Part shown: positions 17,090-26,192 of the stretch, piece after piece
Position numbering within the stretch: the stretch's first letter is position 1
Layout of the letters: each line of letters starts with the position of its first letter
Assembly: GCF_000768685.1 (NCBI RefSeq)
Contig: NZ_AVPK01000001.1
Location: 186,001 to 250,000, forward strand
Direction of reading: 5' to 3'
Length of the DNA: 64,000 nt
From: Knoellia subterranea KCTC 19937
GTDB taxonomy: Bacteria; Actinomycetota; Actinomycetes; Actinomycetales; Dermatophilaceae
Position numbers and translations under genes: made by a program
Notes under the pieces: generated by a model
Database searches by the model: none
The model's input: only the letters and a program-made list of their open reading frames with translations
What the model was told of the DNA's origin: nothing

Positions 17090-17992
17090 TCACTTCCTGT
17101 CACCTGGAGGAGCGTCGGCGTGATGCGTCTCCCTGAGCAACGCCCTCACGCCCCGACGAGCCTGTTCGACGTAGGCGCGCAGCAGTTCGCCGCCATTCAA
17201 GGGACGACCGATTCGTGAGGCCATTCGGCCGGTATTCGGTGCGAGCAGGCTGACGCCGGTACGCACCGACTCGCGCCACCCTCTAGCTGCCCTGACCCGT
17301 GCCCTCCACAGCCGGACTTGGGACGCTTCCCCTGTCGACAGAGCCGCCCATAGATCGTGGCTCGGCTCGTTTCGCACCAGGTCCAAACCGCCAGTTGCAG
17401 CCCTGAACGCGACGTCGGCGTTCAAGTCTGCGGCAAGCCTTGCCAGGTCACCGCGTGTCTCTGGGTCGGCCGAGACCCAAGGGGCCCGTGCTTCCTTGGT
17501 CAGGTCGAAGGCTGGGCTCCTCGCCGCGTGCAGGATGAGAATCAGGCGCTGCGCGAGAAGCGACGGCACGTGGATCCGTTGGGCGGCAATCGTGAGCGAC
17601 CGACGGTCCTCCCAAAGTCGGCTGAACGCCGCTTCTGGTTCCAACTCGATTCCGGGGAAGTATCGATGGACGTCCACGTTCGCCAGTCCCTCTCGACCCA
17701 GTGTGGCGGCGTGCCGAAACGGCGAGCCGCCGCTGAAGTCGTAGAGGAGGGTCCAGCCATGCCGAGTCAGGCCCTGGAGCATGAGGGAAATATGGGCGGG
17801 ACGCACAAGCACATCCGCATCGACGCTCGTTCGGACCGGATCGGTTGGTAAGGCTCCCAGCGCCAACGCGTTGGACTCGACTGCGGGGCCTTTGATGTGA
17901 AGCACATCGGCGCCCACCTCATCAGCGATGAATTGGGCCACGGCGTGAGTGAAGAGGACGGTTGTCCGCTGAGGCAGCACCTCTTCATTCAT
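17090..17992 (-). CDS. NTP_transf_5-type nucleotidyltransferase family protein
   Basis: The 300-residue protein has DVLHIKGPAVESNALAL and, about 30 residues on, RTSVDADVLVRPAHI, the lysine/glycine and Asp-x-Asp signatures of the NTP_transf_5 (nucleotidyltransferase-like) family. The DAD pair at the strand end fits the metal-binding acids of the polymerase-beta superfamily. Members often stand next to PqqD proteins in polysaccharide loci, as here, where it is the first gene of a three-gene minus-strand unit. The ATG follows TAGTCT by 6 nt. The transferred group and acceptor are unknown. Confidence 0.75.
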   Translation of the reverse strand: MNEEVLPQRTTVLFTHAVAQFIADEVGADVLHIKGPAVESNALALGALPTDPVRTSVDADVLVRPAHISLMLQGLTRHGWTLLYDFSGGSPFRHAATLGREGLANVDVHRYFPGIELEPEAAFSRLWEDRRSLTIAAQRIHVPSLLAQRLILILHAARSPAFDLTKEARAPWVSADPETRGDLARLAADLNADVAFRAATGGLDLVRNEPSHDLWAALSTGEASQVRLWRARVRAARGWRESVRTGVSLLAPNTGRMASRIGRPLNGGELLRAYVEQARRGVRALLRETHHADAPPGDRK

Positions 17993-18004
17993 GCCGCAAG
18001 ACTA
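17993..18004 (-). promoter_or_regulatory. -10 box of the nucleotidyltransferase-PqqD-phosphatase unit
   Basis: TAGTCT (17999-18004, minus strand) lies 6 nt from the ATG, indicating a leaderless transcript for this three-gene unit. Confidence 0.5.
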
Positions 18005-18086
18005 GCCACCAGTGCCGCCTCCACCGCCGGTGATAGCGTGCGATCGATCGGCCGCGCGGCCAACCGACTCGAGCGGGGAGTATTCA

Positions 18087-19028
18087 GTGAAGGTCGTACT
18101 GACCGGCGGCGCCGGATTCATCGGCTCCAACCTCGGGCGTGAGCTGCTCGCCCGACCCGAGGTCGACGAGGTCGTCGCACTCGACAATCTCTCCACGGGC
18201 TTCCGCTCGAACCTCGACGGCACGGACATCACCCTCGTCGAGGGCACGGTCCTCGACCCCGACACCCTCGACCGCGTCTGCGAGGGTGCGAGCGCGATCG
18301 TTCATCTGGGCGCCCTCCCCTCGGTCCCGCGCTCGGTCATCGACCCGGTCGCCAGCCACCACGCCAACGCGACGGGCACCCTCGAGGTCCTCCAGGCCGC
18401 GCGACGGGCCGGCGACATCCAGGTCATCTCGGCATCCTCGTCCTCGGTCTACGGCGCGAACCGTGAGCTGCCCAAGCGCGAGTCCATGCGGACCGCACCG
18501 ATCTCTCCGTATGCCGTGAGCAAGCAGGCGACCGAGGCCTACACCTTGTCGTTCGGTCACACCTACGGCATGCCCACCCTTGCCTTCCGCTTCTTCAACG
18601 TCTACGGCCCGCTCCAGGCAGCCGGCCATGCGTACGCCGCCGTCCTGCCGGCATTCATCGACGCAGCCCTGCGGGGCGTGCCGCTCACCATCCACGGCGA
18701 CGGCGAGCAGACTCGTGACTTCACCTATGTCGGCACGGTGACCCGCGTCATCGCCGACGCCGTCGTCGGTCAGGTCTCCGACCTCGAGGCGATCAACCTC
18801 GCCTTCGGCAGCCGCACCTCGCTCAACTCAGTGGTCGACGAGCTCGCCGACATTCTCGGCGAGCGCCCCGCCGTCGAGCACGTCGAGTCGCGTGCCGGCG
18901 ACGTGCGCGACTCCCAGGCCGACAACGCCCGGCTGCGTTCGCACTTCCCCGACGTCACTCCGGTGCCGTTGCGCGAGGGGCTCGAGGCGACGGTCAACTG
19001 GTTCAAGACCCTGCCCGACTACGCCTGA
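18087..19028 (+). CDS. NAD-dependent sugar epimerase/dehydratase
   Basis: A 313-residue extended SDR enzyme: N-terminal VVLTGGAGFIGSNL dinucleotide motif, SASSSSVYGAN with the catalytic Ser/Thr region, and SPYAVSKQATE containing the YxxxK pair. RFFNVYGPLQ and the C-terminal Asp-rich substrate segment resemble UDP-glucose/GlcNAc 4-epimerases (GalE/WbpP type). GTG 18087 is chosen because GGGGAG precedes it. It opens the plus-strand part of the polysaccharide locus; the exact sugar is not determinable. Confidence 0.88.
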   Translation: MKVVLTGGAGFIGSNLGRELLARPEVDEVVALDNLSTGFRSNLDGTDITLVEGTVLDPDTLDRVCEGASAIVHLGALPSVPRSVIDPVASHHANATGTLEVLQAARRAGDIQVISASSSSVYGANRELPKRESMRTAPISPYAVSKQATEAYTLSFGHTYGMPTLAFRFFNVYGPLQAAGHAYAAVLPAFIDAALRGVPLTIHGDGEQTRDFTYVGTVTRVIADAVVGQVSDLEAINLAFGSRTSLNSVVDELADILGERPAVEHVESRAGDVRDSQADNARLRSHFPDVTPVPLREGLEATVNWFKTLPDYA

Positions 19029-19039
19029 GGTCTCTCGTC

Positions 19040-20050
19040 GTGAGGGGCGTCCGCGAGCACCTCGGCTGGGGTGGTGCTGCGGCGCTCGCACCACTGGCCC
19101 TCTGGTGGGGCTGGTCCGTGGTCGCCGTCGTCCGCTCGGGCTGGGGCCTGTCCCCGGCACTCCCCTACCTGCTGTGCCCGTTGGTGCTGCTCGCCGGCGT
19201 CTGCCTCGGAGGTGTCGTCGCCCGGCATGCCGACTCTGTGGCCGTGCGCGTTGCCCTCGTCATCGCCGAGCTCATCCTCGTCATCGGGGTCGTCATGGTC
19301 ACCGAGCCGGGCAAGGGGCCCACGGGCTACACCAACGCCAACGCCGCGCTGGCGGTGCAGTTCGTGGCGATCTGCGGCCTGGCCCTGCTCTCCACGGCTC
19401 GGGAGAGACGTCGTGGCGTCCTCGTCGCCCTCGCCCTTGGGGTGGTGGCCGTCGCTCTCAACCGTTCCACCGCCGGCACCGCAGTGGCATTGCCCGTCTT
19501 CACGGTCGTTGCCCTTGCTGTGTGGCTGCGACCCGCACGCCGTTGGTGGACCGCCATGTCCGTGGCCGTCGGCGCGCTCGCAGTGGGCTTCGCCGGGTGG
19601 GTCATCCTCCGGGCCGCTGAGTCGACACCCTTCCCGGAGTGGGCCGTTCGCGCCTTCGACCCAGTGCGCGAGCGACTGTGGCAGGACGCCGCGCAGCTGT
19701 GGTCGGAGCGACCGCTCACGGGTTCGGGACCCGGGTCGTTTGCCGAACGAACAGTGCTCTCGTTGGACCCCGACACCATGGCCGCGCACTCGTCGATCCT
19801 CCAGGTCGGTGCCGAGACCGGGTGGGTGGGCGTGACACTCCTGGACGCCATGGTGCTCGCAGCCATGCTATGGGCGGCTCGGGGAAGCACCCCGCACGCC
19901 GTCATCGCGGTCGCCGCAGTGGCAGCCCTGCTCGTGCACTCGATGGCGGACCATCTGCTCGAGTTCGGCTCCGTGGTCCTCGCAGTCGGGATCGTCATCG
20001 GCTGGGCCGGCGCCTCGGGACGCCAGCGCCATGACGGAAACTCAGAATAG
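19040..20050 (+). CDS. O-antigen ligase/polymerase family (Wzy_C) membrane protein
   Basis: The 336-residue protein is nearly all hydrophobic, with about ten predicted helices, and contains the Wzy_C hallmark region: ERPLTGSGPGSF followed by AAHSSILQVGAETGWVG. This family joins or polymerises lipid-linked glycans on the outer face of the membrane. It starts 11 nt after the epimerase stop and its last 9 nt overlap the convergent GNAT gene. It is a good candidate for the repeat-unit polymerase or ligase of the locus. Confidence 0.82.
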   Translation: MRGVREHLGWGGAAALAPLALWWGWSVVAVVRSGWGLSPALPYLLCPLVLLAGVCLGGVVARHADSVAVRVALVIAELILVIGVVMVTEPGKGPTGYTNANAALAVQFVAICGLALLSTARERRRGVLVALALGVVAVALNRSTAGTAVALPVFTVVALAVWLRPARRWWTAMSVAVGALAVGFAGWVILRAAESTPFPEWAVRAFDPVRERLWQDAAQLWSERPLTGSGPGSFAERTVLSLDPDTMAAHSSILQVGAETGWVGVTLLDAMVLAAMLWAARGSTPHAVIAVAAVAALLVHSMADHLLEFGSVVLAVGIVIGWAGASGRQRHDGNSE

Positions 20051-21022
20051 CTCGATGTCACCGAGGGTGAGAGCCCAGTCCTTGGGTGACGGCGGCGAGG
20101 CTGCCAAGGGCCTCGTCGTGAGGAGCGGACCCTGCTTCGGGAGCGGCAACAGGCCGGCCGACCGTCCGGAGCGCAGCCCGATCGCGTAGTCGGCGCCGGT
20201 CTCGTGGAGCACCGACCGCACGAGGCGTGACCCGACGATGGCGTCGGACACGAACTGCTCGAGGATCGCCGCCTCGAGCGCATCGCCCCGGCGGCGCAGC
20301 CGGAAGACCATGCCACCGGCCGTCGGGTCGTCGGGCTTCGCGAGCAGCACGCGGTAGCGCAGGGGACCGAAGGCCGTCCGCCACAAGAGGTACTCCGGCG
20401 TGCGCCTCGTGCGCACCCCCGACTGCGGGGCATGCGTCAGGAGGCCCTTCGTCAGGTCCGGGTCCGCGAACGCCGTGGCAGCATCCAGACCCACCTCGGT
20501 CTGCTCGGACCAGAGGCTGGCCGGGACCTTGGAGGTCGCCATCGCGACCAGCGCACGAGGACCACGTGGCATGACACCGACCGGGAGCCGACGAGCCAGG
20601 CTCCAGCCCATCTTGAGATAGCCGGGGCGGCTCTGGTCATTGGGTGTGTTGAAGACGATCCCGTCACCCGCGCGGGTGAGGTCGGCGACGCCCTGGAGCG
20701 TGAGGGTGCGGAAGATGCCCAAGCCTCGGTATGCCGGGTCGGTCGCGGTGTCGACCGCACGCACCGCGCGCAAGGTCTTGCCTTCGGGCGTGAGGAACTC
20801 CCAGCGCAGGAAGGTGCGGTAGCCGACGACGACGCCGTCGTGCAGAGCGACCCATGCCGGGGAGACACCGAAGGCGTTGTCCTTGTGCTTCCACCTGAGG
20901 AACGATTCGTAGTGCGGGTCGTCGACCTTGCCGAGTGACTCACGCAGCATCGGCAGCGCCGTCGCGTCGTCATCGGGGACGGCCTCCCTGACGACGAGAT
21001 CCTCCGCCTTCACCGCGCTCAT
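20042..21022 (-). CDS. GNAT-fold acetyltransferase, polysaccharide-locus type
   Basis: The 326-residue protein has a GNAT core (AVDTATDPAYRGLGIFRTLTL is motif A, near residues 89-109; then FNTPNDQSRPGYLKMGW) and a long C-terminal extension with a second half-domain (VFRLRRRGDALEAAILEQF). Such two-lobe GNATs are frequent in actinobacterial glycan loci. It is the only minus-strand gene between two plus-strand glycan genes. Acceptor unknown. Confidence 0.78.
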   Translation of the reverse strand: MSAVKAEDLVVREAVPDDDATALPMLRESLGKVDDPHYESFLRWKHKDNAFGVSPAWVALHDGVVVGYRTFLRWEFLTPEGKTLRAVRAVDTATDPAYRGLGIFRTLTLQGVADLTRAGDGIVFNTPNDQSRPGYLKMGWSLARRLPVGVMPRGPRALVAMATSKVPASLWSEQTEVGLDAATAFADPDLTKGLLTHAPQSGVRTRRTPEYLLWRTAFGPLRYRVLLAKPDDPTAGGMVFRLRRRGDALEAAILEQFVSDAIVGSRLVRSVLHETGADYAIGLRSGRSAGLLPLPKQGPLLTTRPLAASPPSPKDWALTLGDIELF

Positions 21023-21107
21023 CCCTGCCCCTGTTCCTCATTGGTAGCCTCGCCGAGTCTAGGCGGCAGACCCGCCCTCATTTCGCCGCTTGCGGGAAGG
21101 TGCTCAC

Positions 21108-22238
21108 GTGGCTTCTGGATCAGCGCGGGACGGCCGGATCCGTGTCCTCTGGCTCGTCAAGGGCCTCGGCCCGGGTGGCGCCGAACAGCTGCTCCTGCTC
21201 TCCGCCGGCGTCGTGGACCGCGAGCGCTTCGACTACCGCGTCGCCTATGTCCGTCCGGACAAGACGCACCTCGTCCCGGAGTTCGAAGCCCTCGGCTTCA
21301 CCCCCGAACGCCTCGGCGCCTCCGGCGGCCGCACCGCATGGGTCACGGACCTGCGCCGAGCCATGCTCGAAGTGGACGTCGTCCACGCTCACTCGCCCGT
21401 CCTCGCCTCGGCAGCTCGCGTGATCGCCAGGACTCTCCAGGCCTCCGGCCGGCCGGCCGTCGTCGTCACCGAGCACAACGAGTGGACGAGTCACCGCACG
21501 CCCACGCGGTTGCTCAACGCCGCGACGACTCCACTCGACGCGCACCACTGGGCGGTCTCGGACCAGGTGAAGGACACCGTCTGGCCCTCGCGACGCGACG
21601 GCTTCGACGTGCTGATCCACGGCATCGACCCGGCCGCTGTGCGTCCGTCTCCCGATGCACGTGCGCGGCTGCGGGCGGAGCTCGGCATCGGGGATGACGA
21701 GGTCCTGTCGCTCACGGTCGCCAACCTGCGGCACAACAAGGACTACCCGAACCTCCTGCGGGCAGCGGTCAACGCATCCGGGCGCGAGCCACGTCTGCGA
21801 TTCGCGGCGGTCGGGCAAGGACCACTCGTCGACGACATGGCCGTGCTGCACGGGACTCTGGGGCTCGGCGACCGCTTCCAGTTCCTTGGCTTTCGGCGCG
21901 ACGTCCACGACCTCATGGCTGCCGCCGACGTCTTCACTCTTGCCTCAGCACACGAGGGTCTGCCCGTTGCAGTCATGGAGGCCTTCGCCGCTGGGCTGCC
22001 CGTCGTGGCAACAAAAGTCGGCGGGCTCCCCCAGCAGGTCACCGATGGCGTCGAGGGCAGACTCGTGCCCGCCGGCGACTCGACAGCCTTGGCGGATGCA
22101 CTCGTCACCCTGGCCGCCGATGAAGGCCTGCGCGAACGCATGGGTGCGGCTGCGCGGGAGCGAGCCACGGCATACGACATCCGTCACGCGGTGGCCGCAC
22201 AGGAGAGCCGGTACGCCACCCTTGTCGGTCGAGACTAG
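21108..22238 (+). CDS. Family 4 glycosyltransferase
   Basis: A 376-residue GT-B retaining enzyme. The N-terminal lobe has VLWLVKGLGPGGAEQLLLLSA and VVHAHSPVLASAARV; the C-terminal lobe has TVANLRHNKDYPNLLRA, FLGFRRDVHDLMAAADVFTLASAHEGLPVAVMEAFAAGLPVVATKVGG with the E-x7-E type signature of the family. GTG 21108 is chosen because GGGAAGG lies 7 nt upstream; a TTG six codons earlier is the alternative. The stop overlaps the stop of the convergent deacetylase in CTAG. Confidence 0.9.
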   Translation: MASGSARDGRIRVLWLVKGLGPGGAEQLLLLSAGVVDRERFDYRVAYVRPDKTHLVPEFEALGFTPERLGASGGRTAWVTDLRRAMLEVDVVHAHSPVLASAARVIARTLQASGRPAVVVTEHNEWTSHRTPTRLLNAATTPLDAHHWAVSDQVKDTVWPSRRDGFDVLIHGIDPAAVRPSPDARARLRAELGIGDDEVLSLTVANLRHNKDYPNLLRAAVNASGREPRLRFAAVGQGPLVDDMAVLHGTLGLGDRFQFLGFRRDVHDLMAAADVFTLASAHEGLPVAVMEAFAAGLPVVATKVGGLPQQVTDGVEGRLVPAGDSTALADALVTLAADEGLRERMGAAARERATAYDIRHAVAAQESRYATLVGRD

Positions 22239-23053
22239 GCCCTTGCCCCCACCGTCTTGGCGAGCCTGACGGCGGCGGCGTAGGCGCGCTCGGGACCCAG
22301 GCCTCCGGTGAGCTTCCGCGCGAAAAACTCGGGAGGGTCGGACTGCCGCACGGGGACACGCTGAAGGCGCACCCGGTCGGTGGCGGGCAGGTTGCGGCCG
22401 AGCTCACCTGTCGACGCACTGCGGAAGCGCGTCCTAAGCGCGTCATCCATGGCGGGCACAGGGATGCCCCACGGATACGTGAAGTGATCGGTGGTGATGC
22501 CGAGGCGCTGTTGGACGAGCTCGGTGCAGGCATCGAGATCGGCCTCAGTCAGCACCTCCGGACGCACGTGCCCGTGGGTGTGGTTGCCGATGGTGCACAG
22601 GCCCGAGGCGACGAGCTCGCCGAGCTGGTCCCACGTCATGCCACGGCCGGCTTCGCCCTTGGCGGTCGAGCCCTCCCACACCATCGTGTCGCCGACGAAG
22701 CCCGAGGCGAGGTAGACGGTGAAGGGGATGCGACGCTCGCGCAGCATGGGCCACGCGTTGGTGAAGACGTCGTCGAAGCCGTCGTCGAAGGTGAGGACGA
22801 CGGACGGGGTCGTGTCATCGGCGTCGAGGCGGTCGAGGGCCGCGTCGAGGTGGACGACGTCATGACTGGCGAGAAGGTCGAGCTGGCGCTCGAAGCTCGC
22901 CGTGGGCAGGTCGAGCTCGTCGGCGGTGCCGCCACCGATCCGGTGGTAGATGAGCAGCGTTGCGCCGGAGGCCGACTGGGTCCGTGCGACCAGCGCGAGG
23001 GCCTGCTTGAGACGCCGGCGGCCGATCTGCGGATCAACGATGGACACGCACAC
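22235..23053 (-). CDS. Polysaccharide deacetylase (NodB homology)
   Basis: The 272-residue protein has the NodB catalytic motif VVLTFDDGFDDVF (general base and metal Asp) and the zinc ligands in IGNHTHGHVRPE, plus TYPWG later on. These enzymes remove N-acetyl groups from amino sugars in glycans. No signal peptide is obvious, so it may act on lipid-linked or cytoplasmic intermediates, or be exported another way. Its start overlaps the end of the upstream membrane-protein gene by 20 nt. Confidence 0.88.
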   Translation of the reverse strand: MCVSIVDPQIGRRRLKQALALVARTQSASGATLLIYHRIGGGTADELDLPTASFERQLDLLASHDVVHLDAALDRLDADDTTPSVVLTFDDGFDDVFTNAWPMLRERRIPFTVYLASGFVGDTMVWEGSTAKGEAGRGMTWDQLGELVASGLCTIGNHTHGHVRPEVLTEADLDACTELVQQRLGITTDHFTYPWGIPVPAMDDALRTRFRSASTGELGRNLPATDRVRLQRVPVRQSDPPEFFARKLTGGLGPERAYAAAVRLAKTVGARA

Positions 23054-24383
23054 GCTCCCTGGGTCGGTAGGCGAACTGTTGCTTGAGGGTGTCGACGCTC
23101 GGGAGCGCCAGCAGCACGAGGAAGAACGGAATCATCAGGACTCGTTGTCGAGCAAGGAGGCCGAAGTTACCGAAGCCGGAGAAGGCCCAAATGAAGGCCA
23201 TGGTGTAGACGACACAGAACGTCACGTAGGGGTTGCGCTTGAGGATGCTGGGGAGCATCCGCAACTGCGGCCAGGCCTTCACGAGGAGGTAGATGAGCAG
23301 CAGGCCCTCCAGACTCTGCACCAGCATCTGAGCGTTGTGGGCCTCGAACGGGAAGGGTCTGAACAGCACGGTCACTATGGCGCGCGGGAGGTCAACCGGT
23401 GAACTGATTGGCCTCGAGTCGAAGGCTGAAGTGCCGGCCCCGCCCTTGCTGGCCTGTTGGGATGCCTCATCGATGGTGTCCGAAACGGCTTGGACTGAGA
23501 GATCGTCGATTCCTAGGAAACTCGCCGACTGGCTGGTGAGGAGGAGCGCCGATGCTCCCAGAACCAAGACCCCCGCTACCTTGCTGACCAGACCGGCCCC
23601 TTTGACACGCGCAGGTCGGAACAGCTGTGCCACGAACAGCGCCGCGAAGAGCAGGACGGACAGGTGCGGCCGCAACAGCGCCGTGCCGGCGGCGCCCACG
23701 AACAACAGCAGGAACGCCCCTCCTGATCGGGAGAAGAACTTGGCCACCCCGAGCGCGGTAACGCCCATGAAGAACATCAGCCACGATTCTTTGCCGATGC
23801 TCGATGGCCAATACAGAAGCGACGGAAGCATGAGAACAAGCACGGCATACCGCTTGCGGTTGCCCTCCGGGAGAGCGATGCAGAACGCCCGATAGAGGAG
23901 GTACTGGCCCCAGAAGGCGAAGAGCGCGAAGATGACGAATGCGGCCAGCGGGGAGGGCCCGATGACGGTGTACAGGGCCGTGGTGATTGCCTCCATGTAC
24001 TCCGTGCCCTGTTTGCCCCCCTGCTCGAATCGGAAGATGCCGTTGCGCCAGAGCGGGTAGTGCGCGGCCGCGTACAGGTTGTAGCGCTGAGCGTCTGCCT
24101 GCCCTGCGTAGAGCACGTACGCCACGTAATAGCGAGCCAGGGCTCCGACGATCTTCAGCGCCAGCGCCGTGCCGAGGATGCTCGGCAGCCATGCGTCAGC
24201 GGACTTCCTGGACACCTTCCGCACGAGGGCAACGTTGATGGCCACCGCGATGGGGATGACGATGACCGCGCCCCAGAAGTTGTATGAGTTGGTGCCCACG
24301 GCCACCCGAAAGATGGCGGCGACCACGAGGCCGACGATCAGGGCGAGCGCGCCCGTGACGACGTGGCGCGGCAGAGCCGACAT
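23034..24383 (-). CDS. Polytopic membrane protein, polysaccharide polymerase-like
   Basis: A 449-residue protein with about ten hydrophobic segments, a periplasmic-type loop rich in aromatic residues (RYNLYAAAHYPLWRNGIFRFEQ) and the segment LPSLLYWPSSIGKESWLMFFMG, which resembles conserved loops of Wzy/EpsG-like polymerases. It lies between the tyrosine-kinase and deacetylase genes and is coupled to both (6-nt gap to the kinase stop, 20-nt overlap with the deacetylase). A glycan polymerase role is inferred from context and topology, not from a recognised domain. Confidence 0.62.
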   Translation of the reverse strand: MSALPRHVVTGALALIVGLVVAAIFRVAVGTNSYNFWGAVIVIPIAVAINVALVRKVSRKSADAWLPSILGTALALKIVGALARYYVAYVLYAGQADAQRYNLYAAAHYPLWRNGIFRFEQGGKQGTEYMEAITTALYTVIGPSPLAAFVIFALFAFWGQYLLYRAFCIALPEGNRKRYAVLVLMLPSLLYWPSSIGKESWLMFFMGVTALGVAKFFSRSGGAFLLLFVGAAGTALLRPHLSVLLFAALFVAQLFRPARVKGAGLVSKVAGVLVLGASALLLTSQSASFLGIDDLSVQAVSDTIDEASQQASKGGAGTSAFDSRPISSPVDLPRAIVTVLFRPFPFEAHNAQMLVQSLEGLLLIYLLVKAWPQLRMLPSILKRNPYVTFCVVYTMAFIWAFSGFGNFGLLARQRVLMIPFFLVLLALPSVDTLKQQFAYRPRERVRVHR

Positions 24384-24389
24384 TGACCG

Positions 24390-25970
24390 TCAGGCCGAGG
24401 ACGAGGTGCGGCGGGAGCGGCGGCTCTCCGGCTGCTCGGCGTCGTCGAAGAAGTCACCCATGTGTCCGGTCGGAGGCCCGACAGGTCCCGACTGCCGGCT
24501 GCGCGCACCCTTTCGGGCCCGCTTGGCCTTGCGCTTGGACATGCGATCGTCGCCATACCCATATCCGTAGGCATCGGCCCGTTTCGTGGGCGCGCCGACA
24601 ATGAGCACGCCACTGACCGGCACCTGGAACCGACCGACAAGCTCCGCGACTCGGTTCCCGGCGACCTCCGTGAGGCGACCGCTCCGCACGACCAGCAGGA
24701 GCGTGTCGACCATGGGCAGGATGTCGAAGACATCACTTGCCTCGAGCAAGGGTGCGGTGTCGATGAGGACAACATCAGCCATCCCGCGTGCTTCGTCGAG
24801 CAGGTGACTCATTCGACTCGCGAGCGCAGCCGGGTGCGCCAAACTGGATCCTGCCGACATGATTCGCACGCCCGGCACGCTGGTCGGTCGCATGAGCGAG
24901 GCCAAGGAGGCGTCCCCACTGACATCACTGAGGTAATCCGAGATCCCAGCTCCCTGCGGGACATCGAAGACGTTGTGCACGTCCGGTGAGCGCAGGTCGG
25001 CGTCCAGGACGAGAACGCGCTGGCCGGTTTCGGCAAAACTTGCAGCAAGGTTGGCCACGCTGGTCGTCTTGCCCTCTGCCGCATGGGCCGAGGTCACGAC
25101 AATGAGTCGGGCACCCGTCGCAGCCTGTTTCTCAGGCACTTCACTGGCCGCGCGTCGAGGAGTGTAGTCCCCGGGCATGACCTGACCCGTGGTGTGCACC
25201 AACGCAGTGCGCGCTGCGCGGTATCCGTCGCTGTAGATGCTGAGCGGGTCGGTGGCTACAGCGATGCTCGCTCGACTGCGCTGGGCGCGCTTGAGTCGTG
25301 GCACCTCGGCGATGATTGGCATCTGCAGGGCATTGTGGATCTCGCTGCGCGTTCGCAGTCGCGAGTCCAGCCGGTCAAGGAGGAGTGCGAGACCCAGGCC
25401 AACGAGGACGCCGAGAAGAGTCGCAATCGCGGTGCGCGGTCCCCGCCCGGGTGGAATGACAAAGCCCCCGTCGGATCCCGCAGTCGGGATAGGTGTCGCG
25501 GTCTGGAGGACTTCGAGCCGCGCGTTCTCCACGCCCGCGCGCGGCTTCTCCTTGATGTAGTTGATGGTCTCGTTGGCGAATGCGTTGGCGACCGCCGCGG
25601 CCTGCTTGCCGTCCGACGCGGTGGCTGCAACCGTGATGGCTTGGGCCGCCGGATCCGTCACCACGGTCAGTCCCGATGCCAGGACAGCTGGGTCGCCTTC
25701 GTAGCCGACCTTCTTGGCCGCCCGCTTGGGCACCTCTCCAGTCTTCAGATACAAGGCCACACGATCGAGATTGGGAGCCACGGCGGTCGCTGCGGAGGAC
25801 GCCTTGGCTGTCACGAGCATGGTCGCTGTCGCAGTGTAGGAACCGACCTTCTTGGTCGTGTCACTGCTGGCCGGCGTGATGAACCACGTGATAGCGCCCG
25901 CCACCAAGGCACAGATCACGATGATGATCCAGCGGTGGCGGAAAACCTTGAAGTAGTCCTGCAGCGTCAC
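24390..25970 (-). CDS. Wzz domain-tyrosine autokinase fusion (chain-length regulator)
   Basis: The 526-residue protein starts with a Wzz-type membrane domain (DYFKVFRHRWIIIVICALVAGAITWF), a predicted external coiled segment, a second helix (TAIATLLGVLVGLGLALLLDRLDSRLRTRSEI) and a cytoplasmic BY-kinase domain. Walker A is TSAHAAEGKTT (K301), Walker A' is VLVLDADLRSPDV, and Walker B VVLIDTAPLLEASDV. The C-terminus has a tyrosine cluster (YGYGYGDD) that would be the autophosphorylation site. Walker A has AHAAEGKTT instead of the usual PGEGKS/T. Its phosphatase partner is probably at 16201-16761. These fusions control export and chain length. Confidence 0.9.
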   Translation of the reverse strand: MTLQDYFKVFRHRWIIIVICALVAGAITWFITPASSDTTKKVGSYTATATMLVTAKASSAATAVAPNLDRVALYLKTGEVPKRAAKKVGYEGDPAVLASGLTVVTDPAAQAITVAATASDGKQAAAVANAFANETINYIKEKPRAGVENARLEVLQTATPIPTAGSDGGFVIPPGRGPRTAIATLLGVLVGLGLALLLDRLDSRLRTRSEIHNALQMPIIAEVPRLKRAQRSRASIAVATDPLSIYSDGYRAARTALVHTTGQVMPGDYTPRRAASEVPEKQAATGARLIVVTSAHAAEGKTTSVANLAASFAETGQRVLVLDADLRSPDVHNVFDVPQGAGISDYLSDVSGDASLASLMRPTSVPGVRIMSAGSSLAHPAALASRMSHLLDEARGMADVVLIDTAPLLEASDVFDILPMVDTLLLVVRSGRLTEVAGNRVAELVGRFQVPVSGVLIVGAPTKRADAYGYGYGDDRMSKRKAKRARKGARSRQSGPVGPPTGHMGDFFDDAEQPESRRSRRTSSSA

Positions 25971-26192
25971 GCTTTCACGCCCTGACCGCGACCCCTAGAT
26001 CTGCCACTGCTGCTTCCGGGAGTCCCCCGCGTCACCATGACCTGCACCTTCCGAAAACGAGACTGACCACCAAAGTTTAGCCGCCCTGAGCGCACCCGAC
26101 CGCCGCTTTGCGGAATATGTACTCAGCACCCGATCCCGTTTGGCAGGATGGCCCGCTGTGGCTGTCGATCTACGTGAGGGGGTGAGGCCGTC

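Noticed and set aside
16771-17992. RiPP or lasso-peptide cluster
   Set aside because: A PqqD-like protein is present, but no lasso cyclase, protease, radical SAM enzyme or plausible precursor was found.
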